64,000 bases of DNA from Dactylosporangium siamense (GTDB lineage Bacteria; Actinomycetota; Actinomycetes; Mycobacteriales; Micromonosporaceae): contig NZ_BONQ01000069.1 in the NCBI RefSeq assembly GCF_016862795.1, positions 1 to 64,000 on the forward strand. Reading direction: 5' to 3'. Positions 1-9,466 of the stretch are shown here, in pieces. Made by a program: the position numbers and the translations under genes. The notes under the pieces are model-generated. The model worked only from the letters and a program-made list of their open reading frames with translations, did no database searches and was not told the origin of the DNA. Each line of letters begins with the position of its first letter. The stretch's first letter is position 1.

Positions 1-70
1 CCCCCGCCGCCGCGCCTCCGGCGCGGCAGCATTACAGCAACCCCCGCCGCCGCGCCTCCGGCGCGGCAGC
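1..70. repeat. 40-bp-period tandem hairpin repeat at window edge
   Basis: A 30-base unit occurs at 1-30 and again at 41-70 without mismatch, separated by 10 AT-richer bases. Each unit contains a perfect 8-bp inverted repeat with a 3-base loop (9-16 with 20-27; 49-56 with 60-67). The second copy ends four bases before the stop codon of the prenyl transferase gene. There is no U-tract, so it is not a canonical terminator. The array probably continues to the left of the window. Confidence 0.8.
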
Positions 71-74
71 TAGC

Positions 75-845
75 TCAAGTGCCGTAGCGGCGTTGGCGGT
101 TGGCGTAGGAGCGCAGCGCGCGCAGGAAGTCGACGCGGCGGAAGCTGGGCCAGTGCACGTCGCAGAAGTAGAACTCCGAGTGGGCGCTCTGCCACAGCAG
201 GAAGCCCGACAGGCGCTGCTCGCCGCTGGTCCTGATCACCAGGTCGGGGTCGGGCAGGCCGCGGGTGTACAGGTGGTCGGAGATGTGGTCGACATCGAGG
301 ATCTCGGCGAGCTCCTCGATGGACGTGCCCGCCTTCGCGTGCTCGTGCAGCAGGGAGCGGACCGCGTCGGCGATCTCGCGGCGCCCGCCGTAGCCGACGG
401 CGAGGCTGACCTGGGCGCCGCCGGTGCGGTTGACGGTGCGCTCCTCGGCCGCCTTCAGGGACTGGGCGCTGGCGGTCGGGAGCAGGTCCAGGGCGCCGAC
501 CATGCGCAGCTGCCAGGGGTTGCCCTCGGCGGCGAGCTCGGCGGCGAGGTTCTCGATGATCTGCAGCAGCGGGTCGAGCTCGGCGGACGGCCGGGACAGG
601 TTGTCGGTCGACAGCAGCCACAGCGTGACGTGCGAGACGGTCGCCCCGTCGCACCAGCGCAGCAGCTCCTTGATCCGCTCGGCGCCGACGCGATGGCCGT
701 CGTTGGGGTCGACGTAGCCCATCTCGCGCGCCCAGCGTCGGTTGCCGTCGACGATCACCCCGACGTGCCGCGGCTGAGGTTTGCCGTGCAGCCGTCGGGC
801 GAGACGCTTCTCGTACAACGAATACACCACGTCACGCAGGCCCAC
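75..845 (-). CDS. uppS: cis-isoprenyl diphosphate synthase (UppS / Z-FPP synthase family)
   Basis: Condenses isopentenyl diphosphate onto an allylic diphosphate with cis stereochemistry; in actinobacteria this family makes Z,E-farnesyl or decaprenyl diphosphate for the cell-wall lipid carrier. The family signature with the catalytic Asp is visible as DGNRRW at residues 33-38, followed by a TLWLLSTDNL strand and a C-terminal RTSGEQRLSGFLLW block. It is 256 residues, normal for the family, and closer in motif details to the short-chain mycobacterial enzyme Rv1086 than to UppS proper. I chose GTG 845 (MGLRDVVYSLYEKRL) rather than an upstream TTG because TACTCT (854-859) lies 8 bases before it, which suggests a leaderless mRNA. 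Product chain length cannot be read from the sequence. Confidence 0.9.
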   Translation of the reverse strand: MGLRDVVYSLYEKRLARRLHGKPQPRHVGVIVDGNRRWAREMGYVDPNDGHRVGAERIKELLRWCDGATVSHVTLWLLSTDNLSRPSAELDPLLQIIENLAAELAAEGNPWQLRMVGALDLLPTASAQSLKAAEERTVNRTGGAQVSLAVGYGGRREIADAVRSLLHEHAKAGTSIEELAEILDVDHISDHLYTRGLPDPDLVIRTSGEQRLSGFLLWQSAHSEFYFCDVHWPSFRRVDFLRALRSYANRQRRYGT

Positions 846-963
846 GGTCGAGAAGAGTAGCGACCTACCGGGCAAAGCGACACCGTCAGGCGTGCACCGG
901 ACAGTGCTGAACGGCGGGTGGGAGGGCGGCCGATCTCCTGACTGACCGGCCGCCGACCAGGGG

Positions 964-2790
964 CTATGCGGCGTCGAGGCGAGCCTTCAGACCGTCGAGT
1001 TCGGCCCAGAGCACGCTCGGCAGTTTGTCACCGAACCGCTCGAACCACTCGACCACCTGGGGGATCTCGGCGCGCCATTCGTCGGCGTCCACCCGCAGCG
1101 CCAGGGCCAGGTCCTCGGCCGTCAGGTCCAGGCCCTCGACGTCGAGCGAGCCGGGTGCCGGCACCCGGCCGATCGGGGTCTCCACGGCTGCCGCGGTGCC
1201 TTCGATGCGCTCGACGACCCACTTCAGCACGCGGGCGTTCTCGCCGAAGCCGGGCCACAGAAAGCGGCCGTCGTCGCCGCGGCGGAACCAGTTGACGTAG
1301 AAGATCTGCGGCAACTTGCCGGGATCCCCCGCGTAACCCTTCCCCATCCCGATCCAGTGGGCGAAGTAATCGCCGGCGTTGTAGCCGATGAACGGCAGCA
1401 TGGCCATCGGGTCGCGGCGGACCACGCCGACCTTGCCGGCCGCCGCGGCGGTGGTCTCGCTGGACAGGGTCGCGCCGAGGTAGACGCCGTGCGTCCAGTC
1501 GCGCGCCTCCGTGACCAGCGGGATCGTGGTCTTGCGCCGGCCGCCGAAGAGGATCGCGTCGATCGGCACGCCGCGGGGATCGGCGTACTCGTCGGCGAGG
1601 ATCGGGCACTGCTCGATCGGGGTGCAGAACCGGGAGTTCGGGTGCGAGGAAGGCTCGTCCGACGAAGGGGTCCAGTCCCGGCCCTTCCAGTCGGTGAGGT
1701 GCGCGGGCGGCTCGCCCATGCCCTCCCACCAGATGTCGCCGTCGTCGGTCATCGCCACGTTGGTGAAGAGCGAGTTGCCCTTGGCGAGGGTCCGCATCGC
1801 GTTGGGGTTGGTCTTCCAGTCGGTGCCAGGTGCCACGCCGAACAGGCCGAACTCGGGGTTGACCGCGTACAGCCGGCCGTCGTCGCCGAACCGCATCCAG
1901 GCGATGTCGTCGCCGAGCGTCTCGACCTTCCAGCCGGGGATGGTCGGCTCCAGCATCGCCAGGTTGGTCTTGCCGCAGGCGCTGGGGAACGCCGCCGCGA
2001 CGTATTTCACCTGGCCGCTCGGGCCGGTCAGCTTCAGGATCAGCATGTGCTCGGCGAGCCAGCCCTCGTCGCGGCCCATGACGCTGGCGATGCGCAGCGA
2101 GAAGCACTTCTTGCCCAGCAGGGAGTTGCCGCCGTAGCCGGAGCCGTAGCTCCAGATCTCGCGGCTGTCGGGGAAGTGGGAGATGTACTTGGTGTCACTG
2201 CACGGCCACGCGACGTCGTCCTGCCCGGGCGCGAGCGGTGCGCCCACCGAGTGCAGGCAGGGCACGAAGGTCGCGTCGGCGCCCATCCGGTCGAGCACGT
2301 CGGCGCCCATCCGGGTCATGATCCGCATGGAGGCGACCACGTACGGCGAGTCGGTCAGCTCGACGCCGAACATCGGCTGCTCGGCGGTCAGCGGGCCCAT
2401 GCAGAACGGCACGACGTACATGGTGCGGCCGCGCATCGAGCCGTCGTACAGCTCCGTCATCACCCGCTTCATCTCCGCGGGGGCCATCCAGTTGTTCGTC
2501 GGGCCGGCGTCGGCCTCGTCGGCGGAGCAGATGAACGTGCGCTCCTCGACCCGGGCCACGTCCGACGGGTCGGTGCGGGCCCAGAACGAGTTGGGCTTCT
2601 GCCGCAGTCGCACGAGCACCTGTTTGTCGACCAGCTCGTCGGTGATGCGGCGCCACTCCCCCTCGGAACCGTCGCACCACACGACGCGGTCGGGTCTGGT
2701 GAGCTCGGCGACCTCGCGAACCCACGCGAGGAGCTTGGGGTGGGCGGTGGGTGCCTGGTCGAGGCCGGGGACGGTGACCGGTGCGGACAT
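964..2790 (-). CDS. pckG: phosphoenolpyruvate carboxykinase (GTP)
   Basis: Catalyses oxaloacetate + GTP to PEP + CO2 + GDP, the entry step of gluconeogenesis. The 608-residue protein carries the GTP-PEPCK P-loop ([13 protein letters not shown], near residue 280), the kinase-2 motif GDDIAWMRF, and the FGGRR substrate loop. Length matches bacterial GTP-type enzymes (about 605-610). The ATG at 2790 is preceded by GAGGAGA 8-9 bases upstream; an open frame continues another 68 codons upstream, but has no family similarity. It stands alone, divergent from the GtrA gene across a 315-bp spacer that carries a CRP-like site. Confidence 0.97.
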   Translation of the reverse strand: MSAPVTVPGLDQAPTAHPKLLAWVREVAELTRPDRVVWCDGSEGEWRRITDELVDKQVLVRLRQKPNSFWARTDPSDVARVEERTFICSADEADAGPTNNWMAPAEMKRVMTELYDGSMRGRTMYVVPFCMGPLTAEQPMFGVELTDSPYVVASMRIMTRMGADVLDRMGADATFVPCLHSVGAPLAPGQDDVAWPCSDTKYISHFPDSREIWSYGSGYGGNSLLGKKCFSLRIASVMGRDEGWLAEHMLILKLTGPSGQVKYVAAAFPSACGKTNLAMLEPTIPGWKVETLGDDIAWMRFGDDGRLYAVNPEFGLFGVAPGTDWKTNPNAMRTLAKGNSLFTNVAMTDDGDIWWEGMGEPPAHLTDWKGRDWTPSSDEPSSHPNSRFCTPIEQCPILADEYADPRGVPIDAILFGGRRKTTIPLVTEARDWTHGVYLGATLSSETTAAAAGKVGVVRRDPMAMLPFIGYNAGDYFAHWIGMGKGYAGDPGKLPQIFYVNWFRRGDDGRFLWPGFGENARVLKWVVERIEGTAAAVETPIGRVPAPGSLDVEGLDLTAEDLALALRVDADEWRAEIPQVVEWFERFGDKLPSVLWAELDGLKARLDAA

Positions 2791-2948
2791 GTTCGAGATC
2801 TCCTCGTGGTCGGCGTTGACCTGGGCGTACAAACCCTGACAAAAGCAACGCAATGCAAATGCCAAAGCACGGCGCGCGATGCTGCGAGCGGCCGTGGAAA
2901 CGTTCGACTGATTTCCCTCAGCGTAAACCGGCCACACTGGCCGGGCAG

Positions 2949-3016
2949 TGTGAGAGCTTGTGAAAACCTGCACAAGGGACGAAGAATCTCGCACCCGTTC
3001 GCAGAATCACGCGTGA
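2949..3016. promoter_or_regulatory. candidate CRP-type operators between pckG and gtrA
   Basis: The 315-bp spacer 2791-3105 is AT-richer than its flanks. TGTGA-N6-GCACA at 2959-2974 differs from the CRP/GlxR consensus TGTGA-N6-TCACA at one position, and an extra TGTGA half-site lies exactly 10 bases upstream at 2949-2953. A separate 10-bp palindrome TCACGCGTGA sits at 3007-3016, 90 bases before the GtrA start. CRP-type control of pck is known in actinobacteria; binding here is inference. Confidence 0.4.
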
Positions 3017-3105
3017 ACTTTTCGTCAACCGCGCACCAATGCGCAAAGTGTTCGGTCTGGGGCACGTGGGCCCGCTGAGGTCACCGGTGCCGTACCCTCT
3101 GCGAC

Positions 3106-3600
3106 GTGACGGAACTGCAGTCGGTAGCGGCCGGGCCGGGCCCGGGCGGCCTGCGCGGGCTGTTCGCCCGCTTCGAGCACCTCGTGCGCGAACTGGGCAA
3201 GTTCGGCACGGTGGGGATCGTGTCGTTCGTGGTCGACGTGACCATCTTCAACGTGCTGCTCTTCAGCGGGACGCCGACGCTGATCGCGAAGACGATCTCC
3301 ACGGTGGTCGCCGCGACGGTCGCGTTCATCGGCAACCGGTTCTGGACCTGGCGGGACCGGGAGCGGACCAACCTGCGGCGCGAGTACAGCCTGTACTTCC
3401 TGTTCAACCTCGTCGGGCTGGCCATCGGCCTGGCCTGCCTCGGGGCGAGCCACTACGGGCTCGGCTCGGTGTGGCCGTTCTTCCAGGGCAAGATCGCCGA
3501 CAACATCGCGGCCAACGTGGTCGGCTTGGTGCTCGGCACACTGTTCCGCTTCTGGTCATACCGGAACATTGTTTTCCGCAAGGCCGCCGAACCGGCCTGA
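3106..3600 (+). CDS. GtrA-family small membrane protein
   Basis: A 164-residue integral membrane protein with four predicted hydrophobic helices, roughly residues 25-45, 55-75, 90-110 and 125-150, and the GtrA hallmark GNRFWTWRDR after helix 2 and FWSYRNIVFR near the C-terminus. GtrA proteins are linked to moving polyprenyl-linked sugars across the membrane; the substrate here is unknown. The GTG start has TACCCT at 3093-3098 with 7 bases between, so the mRNA is probably leaderless. A second GtrA gene follows 122 bases downstream with its own promoter. The mycobacterial counterpart Rv3277 occupies the same position near birA/accD5. Confidence 0.85.
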   Translation: MTELQSVAAGPGPGGLRGLFARFEHLVRELGKFGTVGIVSFVVDVTIFNVLLFSGTPTLIAKTISTVVAATVAFIGNRFWTWRDRERTNLRREYSLYFLFNLVGLAIGLACLGASHYGLGSVWPFFQGKIADNIAANVVGLVLGTLFRFWSYRNIVFRKAAEPA

Positions 3601-3722
3601 TCCGCTTTAAACTCGGCAGCAGGTAACGACCTGGTTGCGCAGTGGTCAAGATGCGGGTGAGCTGGCCCGCAGTCTGCGGTGTATCCGGGGCGATGGTTGG
3701 TGACCTACCGTAAGGTTGCACG

Positions 3723-4334
3723 GTGCGCCTTGCCAGCAACCTCCGCGACCGGTTCGTCCCCGAGCGGCATCGTTCGCTCGTCACCGAACTGTTCAAGTTC
3801 CTGTCGGTCGGCGGCATCAACACGGTCATCGACTTCGCGGTGCTCAACCTGCTGCTGTCGATCGGCCCGCTCAAGGCGAAGATCGTCGCCGCAGTGGTCG
3901 CGACGACCGCGTCCTACTTCCTCAACCGGCAGTGGACCTACCGGGCCAGCGACCGCAGGAGCATGCGGCGCGAATACACGATGTTCTTCGCCCTCAACGG
4001 CATCGGCCTGCTGATCCAGGGCGCGGTCCTCGCCGTGGCGAAGTACGGGCTGGGCTTCAGCGAGACCAACAGCGCCGACCGCCTCGCGTTCAACATCGCC
4101 AGCGCGCTCGGCATCGGCATCGCGATGGTGTTCCGCTTCTGGGCGTACCGGACGTTCGTCTTCCACGCCCCGGTCGTCTCGGACGACCCGCAGGTGATCG
4201 CGGACGCCGAACTGGAGGCCGAGGTCGAGGCCCTCGAGGTCGCGCTCACCGACGTCGCCGTCGCACCCGTGCCGCGGCACTCCCACGACGACGAGCTGAT
4301 GGACGAGCTGGAGTCCCCCGCCGGCCACCGCTGA
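3723..4334 (+). CDS. GtrA-family membrane protein with acidic C-terminal tail
   Basis: A 203-residue paralogue of the preceding gene. It has the same four-helix plan and signatures (NRQWTYRASDRR, then FWAYRTFVF), so the pair arose by duplication or lineage-specific gain. It differs by a cytoplasmic tail of about 50 residues after the last helix that is rich in Glu and Asp. The GTG start at 3723 is 6 bases after TAAGGT (3711-3716), indicating leaderless transcription independent of the upstream gene. Role presumed: lipid-linked sugar translocation; partner glycosyltransferase not in this window. Confidence 0.82.
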   Translation: MRLASNLRDRFVPERHRSLVTELFKFLSVGGINTVIDFAVLNLLLSIGPLKAKIVAAVVATTASYFLNRQWTYRASDRRSMRREYTMFFALNGIGLLIQGAVLAVAKYGLGFSETNSADRLAFNIASALGIGIAMVFRFWAYRTFVFHAPVVSDDPQVIADAELEAEVEALEVALTDVAVAPVPRHSHDDELMDELESPAGHR

Positions 4335-4388
4335 ACGTCCGTGTTCCGGAAGGCCTGATGCACCAGGCCTTCCGGATGACGCGAAGCG

Positions 4389-4937
4389 TCAGGAGGTCGC
4401 GTCGTTCTTGATCTCGTCGACGAGCGCCTGACGGTCGTCGTCGCCGAAGGTGTGCTTCTGCCGGTCGGCGTCGACCAGCTCGTAGAGCATGCTCTGGGTC
4501 TTCTCCACCTGCGGGATGTCGGTGAGCTGGACCTGGCCCCGCTCGCCGGCCGACTCGATGGTCAGCGTGCCGCAGCCGAGCATCCGCTCGAACAGCGAGT
4601 GCGAGAACGACACGTCGTTGACCCGGCCCAGCGGGATGTCCCGGCCACTCCGCGAGAACACGCCGCTGCGCATGATCACCCGCTCGTTGGTGAAGACGTA
4701 GTGGGTGGTCTTCCACTTGATCCACGGCCACACGGTGACCACCAGCACGACCACCAGGCCGACGCCGGCCGCGATCAGCGTGCCGATCGTGCCCACGCCC
4801 GTGAACAGGGAAACGGCCGCGATCACGGCGGCGGTGAGGACGAACCACAGCACCGGCAGGAACAGTGCCTTCCAGTGGGGGTGCAGGTGCAGCACCACCT
4901 GCTCGTCCTTGGTCAGGACGCTTTCCGGGAACCCCAC
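4389..4937 (-). CDS. PH-domain (bPH2) membrane protein
   Basis: A 182-residue protein with a short cytoplasmic N-terminus (ESVLTKDEQVVLHLHPHWK), two adjacent membrane helices around residues 25-70, and a bacterial pleckstrin-like domain (YVFTNERVIMRSGVFSR onward) in the C-terminal half. It matches the Rv3278c family, next to birA in mycobacteria as here; biochemical role unknown. I placed the start at GTG 4937 because AGGAGG lies 5 bases upstream of it; an in-frame ATG at 4955 would put that ribosome site inside the gene. TAGCCT further upstream may be the -10 box. Convergent with the GtrA gene. Confidence 0.8.
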   Translation of the reverse strand: MGFPESVLTKDEQVVLHLHPHWKALFLPVLWFVLTAAVIAAVSLFTGVGTIGTLIAAGVGLVVVLVVTVWPWIKWKTTHYVFTNERVIMRSGVFSRSGRDIPLGRVNDVSFSHSLFERMLGCGTLTIESAGERGQVQLTDIPQVEKTQSMLYELVDADRQKHTFGDDDRQALVDEIKNDATS

Positions 4938-5002
4938 GCCAACCTCCTCGTTCATGAATGTCGAGGTGAGGCTAGACCCTTCGCGGCGCGCCCGACATTG
5001 GC

Positions 5003-5857
5003 CTACCCGGTCGTCTCGTGAGCCGGTCCTTGCGTCGGGTCTGTGGTCTGGTCGGTGCGCACGTGCACCACGTCGCCCGCCGCGACCGTGTGCACCTCGC
5101 CCGAAGGGTCCGTGACCTGCAGCCGGCCGTCGGGGTCGACGCCGGCGGCGATGCCGGTCAGGGTGCTGCCGCCGGGCAGTTCGACCCGGACCCGGCGCCC
5201 GATCGTCCCGCAGTGGAAGAGGTACGCCTCGCGAACGCCGGCGTCGTCACCGGCCTGCCACCGCCCGTACACCTCCTCGAAGCTGCGCAACAGGGCGCGC
5301 AGCAGCGGGTCACGATCGGCGCTGGTGGCACCCGCGAGCGCGAGTGACGTCGCGTCGGGGCGGGGCAGCTCATGTTCACGCAGCGTGGTGTTGAGCCCGA
5401 TGCCGACCACGACGGCCCCGTCACCGACCCCCTCGGCGAGGATGCCGGCGGTCTTGCGGTCACCCTGCAGCAGCAGGTCGTTGGGCCACTTCAGGTAGGC
5501 GTCGAGGCGGGCCACCCGGCGCACCGCCTCCGCGAGGGCCACCCCGGCGAGCAGCGGCAACCAGCCCCAGCGGGCCACCGGCACCGCCGGGCGCAGCAGG
5601 ATGCTCAGCGCCAGGCCGGCCCGGGGCGGCGACTGCCACTGCCGGCCCAGCCGGCCCCGGCCCGCGGTCTGCCGCTCGGCGACGATCACCAGGCCCTCGG
5701 CGGCGCCGGCCCGGGCGGCGGCGGCCACATCGGCGTTGGTCGAGCCGGTCTCCTCGACGACCCGCAGGTCCGTCCAGAATCCTCCCGGGACGACCAGCGC
5801 GCGCCTGAGCGCCGCGGCACGCAGCGGAGGGCGCTCGAGGTCGGTGTAAATGTTCAC
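5003..5857 (-). CDS. birA: biotin--[acetyl-CoA-carboxylase] ligase
   Basis: Activates biotin to biotinyl-AMP and attaches it to the conserved Lys of the biotin carrier domain, here most likely the AccA protein encoded at 17.9-19.7 kb. The 284-residue protein is a class I, non-repressor type: it starts directly with the catalytic domain and lacks the N-terminal DNA-binding domain of E. coli BirA. Visible motifs are ETGSTNADV, the biotin loop [16 protein letters not shown] and GIGLNT, with the SH3-like C-terminal domain after residue 215. GTG 5857 lies 6 bases after TACGGT on this strand, so it is likely leaderless. It is divergent from accD with only 37 bases between starts. Confidence 0.95.
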   Translation of the reverse strand: MNIYTDLERPPLRAAALRRALVVPGGFWTDLRVVEETGSTNADVAAAARAGAAEGLVIVAERQTAGRGRLGRQWQSPPRAGLALSILLRPAVPVARWGWLPLLAGVALAEAVRRVARLDAYLKWPNDLLLQGDRKTAGILAEGVGDGAVVVGIGLNTTLREHELPRPDATSLALAGATSADRDPLLRALLRSFEEVYGRWQAGDDAGVREAYLFHCGTIGRRVRVELPGGSTLTGIAAGVDPDGRLQVTDPSGEVHTVAAGDVVHVRTDQTTDPTQGPAHETTG

Positions 5858-5863
5858 AGGTCG

Positions 5864-5887
5864 ACCGTATCCCCGCGCGATTACGAT
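5864..5887. promoter_or_regulatory. back-to-back leaderless promoters of birA and accD
   Basis: The minus-strand -10 box TACGGT occupies 5864-5869, 6 bases before the birA GTG. The plus-strand box TACGAT occupies 5882-5887, 7 bases before the accD GTG at 5895. With 37 bases between the start codons each promoter's -35 region lies inside the other gene, so two polymerases cannot sit there together. Boxes are read from sequence; transcription starts are inferred. Confidence 0.6.
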
Positions 5888-5894
5888 GCCGAAC

Positions 5895-7481
<1,587 letters not shown>

Positions 7482-7487
7482 GTGGGT

Positions 7488-9404
7488 TCAGGCGGTCACT
7501 CTGAACGACGCCTGGATGATGTTGTACTTGTTCACCGTCGCGAAGTCGTCCCACACCCCGTCCGGGGTCTGCCAGTAGATGGCGTGGCCCCGGCCGGGGT
7601 TGACCCGGCAGCCGAGGTTGGAGATGTGCAGCCGCCCGCTCGGCGCCGTGAACCGCCACTGCCAGTCGGCGCAGGCCCAGCCGTCCCGGAAGGTGAACGG
7701 CTGGATGTGGACCTGCTCGTAGTTGGGGTACATGCCGTCCTTGAGCCGCGACGCCTCCTGGTCCTTCCAGTCGGCGACCGGGTCTCCCTTCGGCGGGTTG
7801 AACGACGTGTCGATCGCCATCTCCCACCGCCCGTCGAGCGGGTCGGTGAAGGAGATCATCGACGGGTAGCTGGCCTTCTTGACCGAGCGCTGCCAGCCGT
7901 TGGGCACCGCGACCGCCCAGCCGTACTTGTCGTCGGTCTCCCAGTGGAAGCCCGGGGGCAGGTCCATCACGGTCGCCCCGACGCTGCCGCGCACGACCGG
8001 CGACACGCTGGGGGTGGGGCTCACCGAACCGGGCCCGGGGGTCTCCGGGGTCACGGCCGGCCCGGCCGGCAGGTTGGTGGTCTGCGCGCCCGGCGGCAGG
8101 GTCCGCTGCGGGTCGTCGTCGCCGGAGTCGGCGATCAGGACGATGGCCCCGACGAACAGGGCCAGCACGATGAGGACGCCCGCGATCCAGCGGGCGCGGT
8201 GCCGGCCGCGCGGGACGGTGTCGAAGGCGCCGCTGTCGTCGCTGGCGCTCACCACCTCCGGCCGCACGCCTTGCGCGTTTCGCGCATACAGGCCGGCGCC
8301 GACGGGTGGCGGCACCGCCGCGCTGCCCCGCGCCTTGCCCGGGAAGTCGATCGGTGCGGGTGACGGGCCCTGGTGCGTGGTCGCGGCCTCGGACGGCGCC
8401 GGGCTGGCCTGCTCCAGGCCCGCGGGCGGCGAGCTGACCGGCGCCTCGGGCCGCGACGCCGACCCGCCGAGCGGGTGCGACGAGCCGCGGGAGGAACCGC
8501 TGGAGGAGCTGCGCAACCCGGTCGGATGTCCTTCGCGTGACCGGCGCGGCCGGGGCAGGGTCCAGGTCCAGGCCCGGCCCTCGCCGGACGCGGCGCGCTG
8601 CAGCAGCCGCTCGGTCTCCGCGACGCCCGCCCGGGCCCGGGGGTCCTTGCGCAGCAGCGCGTTGAGGACCGGCTTGAGCACGCCCGCGCGGGTCGCCGGG
8701 TCGGGGTCCTCGGTGGCCAGGGCGGTCAGGGTCGCATAGGTGGTGGAGCGCGCATACGGGGAGCGGCCCTCGACGGCGGCGTAGAGCGTGGCGCCCAGCG
8801 ACCACAGGTCGGACTCCGGGCCCGAGATGCCCTCCCGGGCCCGCTCCGGCGAGATGTACTGCGGCGACCCGAGGATCAGGCCGGGGCGGGTCACCGCGCC
8901 GTCGCCGCCCTCGAAGACGGCGAGGCCGAAGTCGGTGAGCACCACCCGTCCGGTGTCGGCGAGCAGCACGTTGCCGGGCTTGACGTCGCGGTGCAGCACC
9001 CCGGCGGCGTGCGCGGCCTTCAACGCGTTGAGCACGGCGAGACCGATCTGCGCGGCCCGTTCGGGCGGCACCGGACCGTCGTCGGTGATCACCTGATGCA
9101 GCGAGCGCGACGGCACGTACTCCATCACGATCCACGGTGCCTGCTCCGACTGCACGACGTCGTAGATCCGCACCACGTTGGCGTCGTTGAGCCGGGCCGC
9201 GGCGCGGGCCTCACGCAGAGTGCGCAGCCGCAGCTCCTCGCGCTCCTCGGGGGTCAGCCCCTCGGGCGGGATGACCTCCTTGATCGCGACGTCGCGGCGC
9301 AGCATCTCGTCCCGCGCGAGCCATACCCGGCCCATGCCGCCGGCGCCGAGCGACTCGATCAGTCGGTAGCGCTCGGCGATCAGGGATCTGGACTGCATCA
9401 TCAC
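7488..9404 (-). CDS. membrane Ser/Thr protein kinase with extracellular domain
   Basis: An eukaryotic-type kinase of 638 residues. The catalytic domain (about residues 10-265) has the Gly-rich loop GAGGMG, VAIK with Lys42, HRDVKPGN with Asp140, DFG at 158-160 and GSPQYISPERA, so it should be active. A Pro/Ser-rich linker leads to one membrane helix (ARWIAGVLIVLALFVGAIVLI, near residue 420) and an extracellular domain of about 200 residues rich in Trp, without PASTA repeats. GTG 9404 is followed by ATG at 9401 and 9398; TAGCGT (9410-9415) lies just upstream, so the exact start is uncertain by one or two codons. It is convergent with accD and shares its architecture with the kinase at 37-39 kb. 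Targets and ligand unknown. Confidence 0.93.
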   Translation of the reverse strand: MMMQSRSLIAERYRLIESLGAGGMGRVWLARDEMLRRDVAIKEVIPPEGLTPEEREELRLRTLREARAAARLNDANVVRIYDVVQSEQAPWIVMEYVPSRSLHQVITDDGPVPPERAAQIGLAVLNALKAAHAAGVLHRDVKPGNVLLADTGRVVLTDFGLAVFEGGDGAVTRPGLILGSPQYISPERAREGISGPESDLWSLGATLYAAVEGRSPYARSTTYATLTALATEDPDPATRAGVLKPVLNALLRKDPRARAGVAETERLLQRAASGEGRAWTWTLPRPRRSREGHPTGLRSSSSGSSRGSSHPLGGSASRPEAPVSSPPAGLEQASPAPSEAATTHQGPSPAPIDFPGKARGSAAVPPPVGAGLYARNAQGVRPEVVSASDDSGAFDTVPRGRHRARWIAGVLIVLALFVGAIVLIADSGDDDPQRTLPPGAQTTNLPAGPAVTPETPGPGSVSPTPSVSPVVRGSVGATVMDLPPGFHWETDDKYGWAVAVPNGWQRSVKKASYPSMISFTDPLDGRWEMAIDTSFNPPKGDPVADWKDQEASRLKDGMYPNYEQVHIQPFTFRDGWACADWQWRFTAPSGRLHISNLGCRVNPGRGHAIYWQTPDGVWDDFATVNKYNIIQASFRVTA

Positions 9405-9466
9405 CGCAGACGCTACCCAACGAGCGCCCGTTCCAGACAGCCCGGATCCTGCTCAGATCACTCTTT

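Noticed and set aside
2791-2994. N-terminal extension of PEPCK
   Set aside because: Adds 68 unconserved residues and places the RBS at 2799-2805 inside the gene.
1357-3078. 573-codon frame opposite pckG
   Set aside because: Shadow of a certain gene; composition Arg/His/Val-rich without domains.
5886-5888. ATG start for accD
   Set aside because: Overlaps the -10 box TACGAT; GTG 5895 has the leaderless spacing.
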